A stretch of DNA of 30,174 bases from positions 1 to 30,174 of the forward strand of contig VSPD01000034.1 in the NCBI GenBank assembly GCA_009775125.1. The letters run 5' to 3'. How positions within the stretch are numbered: the stretch's first letter is position 1; every line of letters starts with the position of its first letter. Positions 23,861 through 30,174 of the stretch are shown in pieces. Made by a program: the position numbers and the translations under genes. This DNA is from Muribaculaceae bacterium. GTDB lineage: Bacteria > Bacteroidota > Bacteroidia > Bacteroidales > Muribaculaceae. The notes beneath the pieces are model-generated. The model had not been told where the DNA came from. It did not search any database and was given only the letters and a program-made list of their open reading frames with translations.

Positions 23861-24367
23861 ATGAAACGTCATTTTTCATATACTTCCGAGACCGACCGCA
23901 GTTATGGCATAGCGGGCATGGCCCTTATGATGAATATATGGGACAAGGAAGATATGCTGCGGTCCATAAGCCTCGACGGCATCGATATAGAATTTGCCCC
24001 CGAATTCTTTTGCAGCCCGAACCCTAACGTATCGGCAAAGGCTGTATATGCCGAGATGCTCAGCCAGTACCAGATACTGTCGGGGCTGGTGATAAGCAAC
24101 ATACTGTGCCGGTACAGGGTAAACCGCTGCGTCGACCTTGATGCCGAGGAACTGTCAACGCTCCACGACTATCTTTGTGGCGAGGGCTCCGACATATGTT
24201 CGCTCGACACAGACGAATCCTCGTCAATGTTCAAGAAAATATATTCTTACTTTGGCGAGGTGTATTCCACAAGCCGCGTTCATTACACGGCAAGGCGGAT
24301 TGCCGCCGAGCTTGTATCCCGCCGCACGCTCTCGGGCGTGGAAGTGGACGAGCTGGTAAATAGATAG
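23861..24367 (+). CDS. Unknown 168-aa cytoplasmic protein
   Basis: I do not recognise this family. The 168-aa product has no signal peptide and no membrane segment and reads as mostly alpha-helical, with a distinctive opening MKRHFSYTSETDRSYGIAGMALMMNIWDKEDMLRSISLDG, an IEFAPEFFCSPNP segment, a helix (EMLSQYQILSGLVISNILCRYR), an acidic EGSDICSLDTDESSS loop, and a C-terminal helical end (RRIAAELVSRRTLSGVEVDELVNR). It lies 17 nt after the PorZ-like gene and 24 nt before the histidine-kinase-like gene, in the same direction, so all three are very probably co-transcribed. The tight spacing suggests a job related to one of them. Coding is supported by frame, spacing and codon use like its neighbours. 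Confidence 0.75.
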   Translation: MKRHFSYTSETDRSYGIAGMALMMNIWDKEDMLRSISLDGIDIEFAPEFFCSPNPNVSAKAVYAEMLSQYQILSGLVISNILCRYRVNRCVDLDAEELSTLHDYLCGEGSDICSLDTDESSSMFKKIYSYFGEVYSTSRVHYTARRIAAELVSRRTLSGVEVDELVNR

Positions 24368-24391
24368 AACACAAATAAAATATATAAGGGA

Positions 24392-26503
24392 ATGTTGAAA
24401 AAAGTTGTTTTTTTCCTGGCGGCCGCAATCATGGCACTCCCATTGTCTGCCGTTGAAAGATTATCTTCCGGCGAGCAGCGCCGCCACCTCTCCGACAGTC
24501 TCACCGTGGCTCTGGCAAATACAGACTCACCGGCCGATTCTCTGAGGATAATTACCGACTTGTTCGACCTTGCCCCCCGGCAACAGCGCGACTCCATAGG
24601 CCGTCTGGGCATAGATATTGCCGTGAGGATAGGCGACAGCCGCACAGGCCTCGATCTGATACGTAATATTTGCAACTTGCATCATTCATCCGACACCGCC
24701 CTCGAAAAGGACTATGACCTTGCGATGAATTTTAATGCTTCTGCCGACAGGGACGAGACCGTGACCTTCATTCAGATGATGCAGAATTACAACAGCGCGA
24801 AGCATCTGTCGGCCGACCGCAGGAAAATGCAGTTGAGGCAACTCATACGCCGTGCCACCGACGACGACCCTGAGACCGACCTCGAGCGCATGGTGATACT
24901 ACATGCCATGGCTGTGAACATTGCCGAAATTTCACAAGGCCCGCTCCTTAACAGATATTTTGAAGAACTCGATACACTCGCCTCCGGATTGCGTCCGGAG
25001 GCGTATGCTTTACAAAACCTGATATGTGTGCAGGCTTCCATGGCATACGCCTCATCCGATGCGTCGAGGGCTAAGAGCGTGCACTACGACCGCCGTCTTC
25101 TCAACCGCATCGATGCCATGGAGCGCGGAGAGCTGGGCATAAGGCATCCTTACCGCGACTATAATGCCAACCGATATGTGCTGTATTGCCGGCTGCTGTC
25201 AAATTTCGACAATATATCCCCGGAAGAGGTAGAGGAGTATTATGCCAAGGTAATGGAGATAGTGGCCACCGACTCCGTGGCGGCATCGACCAACCGCAAA
25301 TCTCTGCGTCCGCAGATTTTCCATGCCGCCGCCACCGGCGACGACAATACCGTGATGGCTCTACTGCCCAAGGCCCTTGACATGCCTTATAACAAAGGAA
25401 TACGTTCACGCCTGCTCCGTATCATGATTGATGCGGCCGGGCGTACCGGCGATTTGGAAAAACAACTCGAAGCCTCGCTTGAATATAATAAAATACTTGA
25501 AAAGGACATTACCGAGAGAGTGAATGAAAATTGGCGTGAGCTTGAAATAACCTACGATATGGGGCGTCTTCGTCAAAAATACATATCGGAAAACGCCAAG
25601 ATAGAAAACACCATGCTTGTGGTGTCGCTCGTTGCCGGAGCCGTGCTGCTTATCCTTTTCATTATCCTGTTTATCCTTTTCCGCCATTCGCGCCGCCTGG
25701 CAGCAAATCTTAAAATAACGAATGAAGTGCTCAATAGCGAGCGCCGCAGCCTCGCCGGTGCGAAAGCGTCGCTTGAAAAAGCTGCCGAGCGCGCCCGCCT
25801 GGCCGATTCTCTCAAAAGCGCCTTTATAAAAAATATGACAGAGGAAGTGACTGTGCCGCTGCACACCATAGCGGAACACACCTCGCTGCTGGTGCAGTTT
25901 GCTAAAAATGAAGAAAAGCCATTCCTTCAGAAATATGCCGCCGCCATCACCCTCAACACAGAAATAGTGTCGGTGATGCTGGCCGACCTTGAATCGCTTT
26001 CAAAACTCGACTCCGGCGAACTCGCGCTCCTTCCCCGCAGGGCATCGTTGCGCACTTTGTGCGACGATGCCGTAAATGGCGTGTCCCACAGGTTGCAGCC
26101 GGGTGTGCAGATGCTCGTCGATTCCAAAATACCCGACATCACCCTCTATATAGATTCTACCAGAATCTTGCAGATACTCTGGCAGCTGCTTTCCAATTCC
26201 GCAAAATTCACGGCGGAAGGAAGAATACTCATCTCTGCCGAAATCACCGGAGAAAATCAGGTAAGCATCTACATTTCCGACACCGGCATAGGCATTCCGC
26301 AAGAATATAACGAGCATATTTTTCAGCGCTTCGTACGCCTCGACCCGTCGGTGCCCGGCGCAGGCATAGGCCTGCCGCTCGGCCGCCAGCTCGCCGAGCT
26401 TCTCGGCGGCACGCTCATCCTCGCCCCGCAATCACCCGAAGGCTTCGTCACCACATTCATCCTCACCGTGCCCATCGACTCCCGTCGCCGTCGCAAATCA
26501 TAA
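24392..26503 (+). CDS. Membrane histidine-kinase-like protein lacking the phospho-acceptor histidine
   Basis: The protein has 703 aa. It has a signal peptide (residues 1-20), a helical TPR-like periplasmic part (about 30-400), one membrane segment (about 408-430, MLVVSLVAGAVLLILFIILFILF), a coiled coil (440-470), then a histidine kinase core. The core has SLKSAFIKNMTEEVTVPL (473-490), which matches the H-box KSxFLANMSHEIRTPL except that the phospho-accepting His is Glu484. The ATPase part is intact: N-box WQLLSNSAKFTAEG (597-610, Asn602), G1 box SDTGIGIP (629-636) and G2 box PGAGIGLPLG (655-664). No receiver domain or response regulator gene is adjacent. It may bind ATP without autophosphorylation at the usual site. 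It ends the gene run before a strong terminator. Confidence 0.85.
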   Translation: MLKKVVFFLAAAIMALPLSAVERLSSGEQRRHLSDSLTVALANTDSPADSLRIITDLFDLAPRQQRDSIGRLGIDIAVRIGDSRTGLDLIRNICNLHHSSDTALEKDYDLAMNFNASADRDETVTFIQMMQNYNSAKHLSADRRKMQLRQLIRRATDDDPETDLERMVILHAMAVNIAEISQGPLLNRYFEELDTLASGLRPEAYALQNLICVQASMAYASSDASRAKSVHYDRRLLNRIDAMERGELGIRHPYRDYNANRYVLYCRLLSNFDNISPEEVEEYYAKVMEIVATDSVAASTNRKSLRPQIFHAAATGDDNTVMALLPKALDMPYNKGIRSRLLRIMIDAAGRTGDLEKQLEASLEYNKILEKDITERVNENWRELEITYDMGRLRQKYISENAKIENTMLVVSLVAGAVLLILFIILFILFRHSRRLAANLKITNEVLNSERRSLAGAKASLEKAAERARLADSLKSAFIKNMTEEVTVPLHTIAEHTSLLVQFAKNEEKPFLQKYAAAITLNTEIVSVMLADLESLSKLDSGELALLPRRASLRTLCDDAVNGVSHRLQPGVQMLVDSKIPDITLYIDSTRILQILWQLLSNSAKFTAEGRILISAEITGENQVSIYISDTGIGIPQEYNEHIFQRFVRLDPSVPGAGIGLPLGRQLAELLGGTLILAPQSPEGFVTTFILTVPIDSRRRRKS

Positions 26504-26521
26504 AAATGAAATACATTCATT

Positions 26522-26558
26522 GATAAAGGGCCGTCAAGGCCCTTTATCTCTTTTTTTT
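26522..26558 (+). terminator. Strong terminator after the histidine-kinase-like gene
   Basis: GATAAAGGGCC (26522-26532) pairs with GGCCCTTTATC (26538-26548) around a 5-nt loop, followed by TCTTTTTTTT to 26558. It separates the nadA-to-kinase run from the ribosomal protein operon. Confidence 0.9.
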
Positions 26559-26592
26559 GCATACCGGAAAAAGAAAAAAAATAGCGTAAGTG

Positions 26593-26624
26593 TTTGGAAA
26601 ACACAAAAATAGTTTGTACCTTTG
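26593..26624 (+). promoter_or_regulatory. Promoter of the rplM ribosomal operon
   Basis: TTTG (26593-26596), a 20-nt spacer and TACCTTTG (26617-26624) match the Bacteroidetes consensus closely, as expected for a highly expressed operon. Confidence 0.75.
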
Positions 26625-26735
26625 CAGTCCGATTATATCCAAAAATGCTTCTGCATTAGTCCCAAGGGCGCTTTTGGCCGAGCCCCGGAAGGAATAGTGC
26701 AAAATCTATTTGTTTAACAATCAACTAATTAGAAA
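26625..26735 (+). promoter_or_regulatory. Structured rplM leader, candidate L13 regulatory element
   Basis: The leader of about 100 nt has stem AATGC-TTCT-GCATT (26644-26657), then CCAAGG/TTTTGG (two G-U pairs) around GCGC, then CCG-AGCCC-CGG. A ribosomal-leader class before rplM has been proposed in Bacteroidia, and this has the right position. The assignment is not tested against its covariance model. Confidence 0.4.
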
Positions 26736-27215
26736 GTGGATACTCTAAGCTACAAAACTCTTACCCCCAACGCCCAAAGCGTTCAGCACGACTGGGTGGT
26801 GATCGACGCCACCGACCAAGTGCTTGGCCGCCTTTGCTCGAAAGTCGCTAAATTGCTCCGCGGCAAATACAAGCCCTCATATTCCCCCAACGTGGAATGT
26901 GGCGACTATGTAATCATCATCAACGCCGACAAAGTGCAACTCACCGGCAAAAAATGGACCGACCGCATCTACCTCAACTTCACCGGATATCCCGGCGGTC
27001 AGCGTGAGCTCACTCCCGAACGTCTGATGCAGAAATCTTTCAACAAGCACATCAAGGCAGGCAAGCACCCCTTGTTCCTTCGCGTTATGAAAGGCATGCT
27101 CCCCAAAAACCGTCTCGGACGCAAACTCATCAACAACCTCTACGTCTACAACGGCTCCGAGCATCCCCATGCTGCACAGAACCCCAAACAAATCGACATC
27201 GACAACCTCAAATAA
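26736..27215 (+). CDS. rplM: Large-subunit ribosomal protein uL13
   Basis: L13 is an early-assembly 50S protein that binds 23S rRNA. The protein has 159 aa, including the short extension usual in Bacteroidetes. Conserved segments are WVVIDATDQVLGRLCSKVAKLLRGKYKP, CGDYVIIINADKVQLTGKKW, GYPGGQRELTPERLMQK, MLPKNRLGRKLINNLYVYNGSEHPHAAQNP. The start is GTG at 26736: the resulting N-terminus MDTLSYKTL is the one homologs begin with, and no ATG in frame lies nearby. It is first in an rplM-rpsI pair, 12 nt ahead of rpsI, and sits behind a strong promoter and a structured leader that may allow L13 feedback. Confidence 0.97.
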   Translation: MDTLSYKTLTPNAQSVQHDWVVIDATDQVLGRLCSKVAKLLRGKYKPSYSPNVECGDYVIIINADKVQLTGKKWTDRIYLNFTGYPGGQRELTPERLMQKSFNKHIKAGKHPLFLRVMKGMLPKNRLGRKLINNLYVYNGSEHPHAAQNPKQIDIDNLK

Positions 27216-27227
27216 TCGAAGAGCACA

Positions 27228-27614
27228 ATGGAACAAGTTAATGCAGTTGGCCGCCGTAAAGCAGCCGTAGCCCGCGTAATCCTCAAAGAAGGTGCCGGCA
27301 AAATCACCATCAACAAACGTGACCTCGAAGTTTACTTCCCCTCTTCGATTCTCCAATTCATCGTTAAACAGCCCCTGTCGACACTCGACTGCGTTGAAAA
27401 ATACGACATCCACGTCAACCTCGACGGCGGCGGCTACAAAGGCCAGGCCGAAGCTCTCCGTCTCGCCATCGCCCGCGCTCTCGTCAAAGTCAACCCCGAC
27501 GACAAGGCTGTACTCCGCAAACACGGCTTCATGACCCGCGACCCGCGTGCCGTTGAACGTAAGAAACCCGGTCAGCCCAAAGCACGCAAGCGCTTCCAGT
27601 TCTCCAAACGTTAA
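27228..27614 (+). CDS. rpsI: Small-subunit ribosomal protein uS9
   Basis: S9 is a 30S head protein whose C-terminal tail reaches the P-site tRNA. The protein has 128 aa. It shows the family signatures AVGRRKAAVARV near the start, GGGYKGQAEALRLAIARAL, and the basic end KPGQPKARKRFQFSKR, whose final Lys-Arg is conserved. It lies 12 nt after rplM, the standard pairing in bacteria, and 147 nt before rpsB. A promoter-like TATTTTTG begins right after its stop codon, so the pair may be partly uncoupled from rpsB-tsf. Confidence 0.98.
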   Translation: MEQVNAVGRRKAAVARVILKEGAGKITINKRDLEVYFPSSILQFIVKQPLSTLDCVEKYDIHVNLDGGGYKGQAEALRLAIARALVKVNPDDKAVLRKHGFMTRDPRAVERKKPGQPKARKRFQFSKR

Positions 27615-27622
27615 TATTTTTG
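27615..27622 (+). promoter_or_regulatory. Possible -7 element for rpsB-tsf
   Basis: TATTTTTG fits TAnnTTTG directly after the rpsI stop codon. No TTG is seen at -33. The resulting leader of about 130 nt contains a palindrome GTTTAGAATCTAAAC at 27646-27660. Confidence 0.3.
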
Positions 27623-27761
27623 CGAGAATTGCCGCTTAGAATCATGTTTAGAATCTAAACCGCCGCGACGGACCGGAGCCTTATTCCGACGCCTTACCCG
27701 ACGGTTGTAGTATTTCGACAAAATAATATTATTAAAAAGAACGTAAACAAATCTTACAATT

Positions 27762-28607
27762 ATGGCTAACCCCACATTTGACCAACTCCTCGAGGCAGGA
27801 TGCCATTTCGGCCACCTCAAAAGAAAATGGAACCCTGCCATGGCGCCCTACATCTTCATGGAGCGCAACGGTATCCACATCATCGACCTCTATAAGACAG
27901 CCGCTAAACTCGAAGAAGCTGCTGCCGCCCTCAAAAATATCGCAAAGCAAGGCAAGAAAGTGCTTTTCGTAGCCACCAAAAAACAGGCTAAGCAAGTTAT
28001 CGCCGACCACGCCACCGCCGTGAACATGCCCTTCGTTATCGAACGCTGGCCCGGCGGCATGCTCACCAACTTCCCCACAATCCGCAAGGCTGTGAAGAAG
28101 ATGACCGCCATCGACAAAATGAGCAAGGACGGCACTTTCGACAACCTTTCCAAGCGCGAAAAACTCCAAATCACCCGTCAGCGCGCCAAACTCGAAAAGA
28201 ACCTCGGTTCTATCGCCGACCTCAACCGTCTGCCCTCCGCTCTTTTCGTTGTTGACGTTCTCAAAGAACGCATCGCCGTGGCTGAGGCCAACCGTCTCGG
28301 TATCCCCGTATTCGCAATGGTCGACACCAACTCCGACCCCACAAACATCGACTACGTGATCCCCGCCAACGACGACGCATCGAAATCAATCGAAATCGTG
28401 CTCAACACCATCTGCGCCGCCATCGGCGAAGGTCTTGAAGAACGCAAGGTTGAAAAAGCCGATGCCAACGCCGCCGAAGCTCAGGCCGAAGAAGGCGCTG
28501 CCGAAGCAGCTCCCCGCCGTCGCCGCGTACGCCGCGCCGAGCAGGAAGAAGCTCCCGAGGCTGAAGCCGCAGCAGAAGCACCCGAAGCAGAAGCCGCTGC
28601 CGAATAA
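27762..28607 (+). CDS. rpsB: Small-subunit ribosomal protein uS2 with acidic C-terminal extension
   Basis: S2 joins the 30S subunit late and helps S1 binding. The protein has 281 aa. The family core is clear: TFDQLLEAGCHFGHLKRKWNP at the N-terminus, RNGIHIIDLYKT, KKVLFVATKKQAK, ERWPGGMLTNF, LPSALFVVDV, EANRLGIPVFAMVDTNSDP. After residue 222 a 59-residue tail rich in Glu and Ala follows, with a central PRRRRVRR patch and repeated APEAEAAAE. Such acidic tails occur on Bacteroidetes S2 and their job is unclear. It precedes tsf, the common bacterial order, with a hairpin between. Confidence 0.98.
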   Translation: MANPTFDQLLEAGCHFGHLKRKWNPAMAPYIFMERNGIHIIDLYKTAAKLEEAAAALKNIAKQGKKVLFVATKKQAKQVIADHATAVNMPFVIERWPGGMLTNFPTIRKAVKKMTAIDKMSKDGTFDNLSKREKLQITRQRAKLEKNLGSIADLNRLPSALFVVDVLKERIAVAEANRLGIPVFAMVDTNSDPTNIDYVIPANDDASKSIEIVLNTICAAIGEGLEERKVEKADANAAEAQAEEGAAEAAPRRRRVRRAEQEEAPEAEAAAEAPEAEAAAE

Positions 28608-28634
28608 TTAACACAACAAATATAACAAAACCAT

Positions 28635-28676
28635 AAACTAACGAAACACCCCGAAAAAGGAGTGCTTCGTTAGTTT
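28635..28676 (+). other. Intergenic hairpin between rpsB and tsf
   Basis: AAACTAACGAA (28635-28645) and TTCGTTAGTTT (28666-28676) form an 11-bp perfect stem extended by CAC/GTG and CC/GG inside, with a GAAAAA-type loop. The downstream sequence is A-rich, not U-rich, so it is not a classic terminator. It could be an mRNA processing or stability element that sets the S2:EF-Ts ratio. Confidence 0.6.
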
Positions 28677-28697
28677 GTGAAAAAATAAAAAAATACT

Positions 28698-29690
28698 ATG
28701 GCTGTATCAATGGCTGAAATCACCAAGCTGCGCAACCTCACTTCCGCAGGCTTGATGGATTGCAAAAAAGCCCTCCAAGAATCAAACGGCGACATCGACG
28801 CCGCCGTCGAAATCCTCCGTAAAAAAGGTCAGGCCGTCGCTGCAAAGCGTGCCGACCGTCAGGCTTCCGAAGGTTGCGTCATGGCAAAGAACGAAGGCAC
28901 ATTCGCTGCTGTCGTTGCCCTCTGCTGCGAAACCGACTTCGTTGCTAAAAACGCAGGTTTCGTTGCCCTCACACAGCAAATCATCGACACCGCTGTCGCA
29001 AACCGTATCAAGACCCTCGACGAACTCAAAGCTTTCCAGATCGATGGCCGCACAATCGCCGACCTCGTAATCGAAGAAGGCGGCAAAACCGGTGAAAAAA
29101 CCGAAATCGGCGCTTACGAGACTCTCGAAGCTCCCTCCACCACATCCTACGTTCACTTCGGCAACAAACTCGCCACTATCTGCGGTTTCAACCTCGAAAA
29201 CGTCGACTTCCATGTAGGTCGTGACGTAGCCATGCAGGTTGCATCCATGAACCCCGTGGCTGTTTGCCGCGAAGAAGTGCCCGCTGCTGTCGTAGAATCC
29301 GAAAAGGCTGTCGCCATCGAGAAAACAAAACAGGAGCAAGTACACAAGGCTGTTGAAGCCGCCCTCAAAAAAGCCGGCATCAACCCCAACCTCGTCGATT
29401 CCGAAGACCACATCGCATCCAACATTGCAAAAGGCTGGCTCACCGAAGAAGAAGCCGACAAAGCCCGCAAGATCATCGAAGAAACATCTGCTGCCAAGGC
29501 TGCAAACCTCCCCGAGCAGATGATCGAAAACATCACCAAAGGCCGTCTCAACAAATTCTACAAAGAATCCTGCCTCATGGAGCAAGAATTCATCAAAGAC
29601 GGCAACATGACCATCGGCCAGTTCCTCGAAGCCTCCCAAAAAGGCCTCGTGGCAGTATCCTTCCGCCGCGTCAACCTCAACGAAGACTAA
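28698..29690 (+). CDS. tsf: Translation elongation factor Ts
   Basis: EF-Ts exchanges GDP for GTP on EF-Tu. The protein has 330 aa, including a Bacteroidetes-type insertion. The N-terminal UBA-like domain is EITKLRNLTSAGLMDCKKALQESNGDIDAAVEILRKKG, and the EF-Tu-contacting TDFVAKN motif is at 79-85. The core dimerisation regions follow, and the end is EFIKDGNMTIGQFLEASQKGLVAVSFRRVNLNED. ATG 28698 gives MAVSMAEITKL, as expected; a second ATG four codons in is possible. It is the last gene of the operon, followed by a long terminator. Confidence 0.98.
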   Translation: MAVSMAEITKLRNLTSAGLMDCKKALQESNGDIDAAVEILRKKGQAVAAKRADRQASEGCVMAKNEGTFAAVVALCCETDFVAKNAGFVALTQQIIDTAVANRIKTLDELKAFQIDGRTIADLVIEEGGKTGEKTEIGAYETLEAPSTTSYVHFGNKLATICGFNLENVDFHVGRDVAMQVASMNPVAVCREEVPAAVVESEKAVAIEKTKQEQVHKAVEAALKKAGINPNLVDSEDHIASNIAKGWLTEEEADKARKIIEETSAAKAANLPEQMIENITKGRLNKFYKESCLMEQEFIKDGNMTIGQFLEASQKGLVAVSFRRVNLNED

Positions 29691-29706
29691 TAATTAGTAT
29701 TCCCAT

Positions 29707-29748
29707 AAAAAGCGGTTGTCAAGCTATCAGACTTGACAACCGCTTTTT
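29707..29748. terminator. 17-bp-stem terminator after tsf
   Basis: AAAAAGCGGTTGTCAAG (29707-29723) and CTTGACAACCGCTTTTT (29732-29748) pair perfectly around an 8-nt loop. The symmetry gives a T-run on either strand, so it can stop transcription both ways. Confidence 0.95.
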
Positions 29749-29825
29749 ACATCTATATTAAGTATAATAAGATTATGTTTGAATCCGCGTCTCTCAGTTC
29801 AAAAGAAAGAGTCTGTGCGGAAGCC

Positions 29826-29880
29826 GCAAGCCGGAGGCTCGCGTTCCTAATCAATTAGGAACTCAAGCCTCCGGCTTGAG
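29826..29880. repeat. REP-like family 2, inverted pair (copies b and c)
   Basis: GCAAGCCGGAGGCTCGCG then TTCCTAA (29826-29850) is followed by TCAA and then by TTAGGAACTC and AAGCCTCCGGCTTGAG (29855-29880), its near-exact inverse. Each half is itself a palindrome, so the pair can form a large cruciform. The layout matches paired REP units in other bacteria. Confidence 0.75.
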
Positions 29881-29915
29881 AATTATAGTTAGAATTATCG
29901 TTCAAATTATCATTC
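29880..29915. repeat. Three 12-bp tandem repeats between REP-like units
   Basis: GAATTATAGTTA, GAATTATCGTTC and AAATTATCATTC follow one another without gaps, between the family 2 pair and the family 1 copy. The whole composite runs from 29826 to 29944. Beyond it, 29945-30127 shows no gene that I can support. Confidence 0.6.
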
Positions 29916-29924
29916 AGCCTCGTG

Positions 29925-29944
29925 CCCTGCGTTTCAACGCAGGG
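29925..29944 (-). repeat. REP-like palindrome, family 1, inverted variant (copy c)
   Basis: CCCTGCGTTTCAACGCAGGG is the complement of CCCTGCGTTGAAACGCAGGG, which differs from the other two copies by a paired change (C-G to T-A) that keeps the stem. The flank GTGC before it matches the CAC flank of copy b in reverse. Confidence 0.7.
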
Positions 29945-30127
29945 GGTATCTAAATCCCATTCACCCGCAGGCAACACAAAGAAACGCCGAAAAAGTTCAG
30001 GAAAGACTGAAAAAGCCGCAAAGCACATAAAGCAGTGATTATAAACCAATTATCCTCAAACAGGTGAGAAACTACGCGCCCCGTTGTGTTAAAATCTGTT
30101 AAAACTATGTTATAAAGCATATTTTTA

Positions 30128-30159
30128 TTTGGCGGAATGAAAAAAACGTCTTAACTTTG
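30128..30159 (+). promoter_or_regulatory. Strong promoter firing out of the right edge
   Basis: TTTG (30128-30131), a 20-nt spacer and TAACTTTG (30152-30159) match the Bacteroidetes consensus. No start codon follows before 30174, so the gene it serves lies outside the window. Confidence 0.65.
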
Positions 30160-30174
30160 CAACCGCAAACGGGA

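Noticed and set aside
29775..29800. A tRNA T-arm-like stretch (GTTTGAATCCGCGTCTCTCA)
   Set aside because: The sequence before it has no acceptor, D or anticodon arm, so no tRNA can be folded; at most a chance match or an old remnant.
29855..30049. A minus-strand 64-aa ORF
   Set aside because: Its C-terminal half (LNDNLNDNSNYNSQAGGLSS) is simply a translation of the 12-bp repeats and the REP-like unit; no promoter precedes it.

Overview
The window looks like a chromosomal piece of a Bacteroidales bacterium, most likely near Muribaculaceae. The reasons are Bacteroidetes-type promoters (TTG/TTTG, about 20 nt, then TAnnTTTG) upstream of many genes, no clear Shine-Dalgarno sites, a TonB-dependent receptor, a DUF6377-type regulator, exported proteins with type IX secretion-like C-termini, and ribosomal proteins of Bacteroidetes form. 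The placement comes from reading the sequence; no database was searched.

Left part (1-16.5 kb), mixed orientation and accessory in character: a small leftward operon (59-aa protein and a short restriction-endonuclease-like protein) with a strong terminator; a secreted 520-aa protein; a TonB-dependent receptor divergent from a SAM methyltransferase around a 10-bp inverted repeat; a very large STAND-type P-loop NTPase resembling the SAMD9 family; a lipoprotein; a DUF6377-like regulator; and a large secreted SGNH hydrolase. Two large genes here are broken: the NTPase by a perfect 661-bp tandem duplication, the SGNH hydrolase by a 1-nt-type frameshift. Collapsing the duplication gives a continuous 1485-aa protein; restoring one base gives a protein of about 1084 aa.

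Middle (16.5-16.9 kb): an AT-rich non-coding stretch with six perfect copies of the DnaA-box-like 9-mer TGTTGATAA/TTATCAACA, a candidate replication origin or other DnaA-binding locus. Every gene to its right points away from it.

Right part (16.9-29.7 kb), all rightward and mostly housekeeping: nadA, leuS, rdgB, a PorZ-like propeller protein, an unknown 168-aa protein and a membrane histidine-kinase-like protein that lacks the phospho-accepting histidine, possibly one long transcript ending at a strong terminator; then rplM-rpsI-rpsB-tsf with its own promoter, a leader, an internal hairpin and a final terminator.

Two families of short palindromic, REP-like elements are scattered through the window. 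One is built on CCCCGCGTTGAAACGCGGGG (three copies), the other on CAAGCCGGAGGCTTG followed by a TTCCTAA tail (three copies). They sit after genes, form the last codons and stop codons of two convergent genes, and make a composite array near the right end. The window ends with a strong promoter firing out of the right edge.
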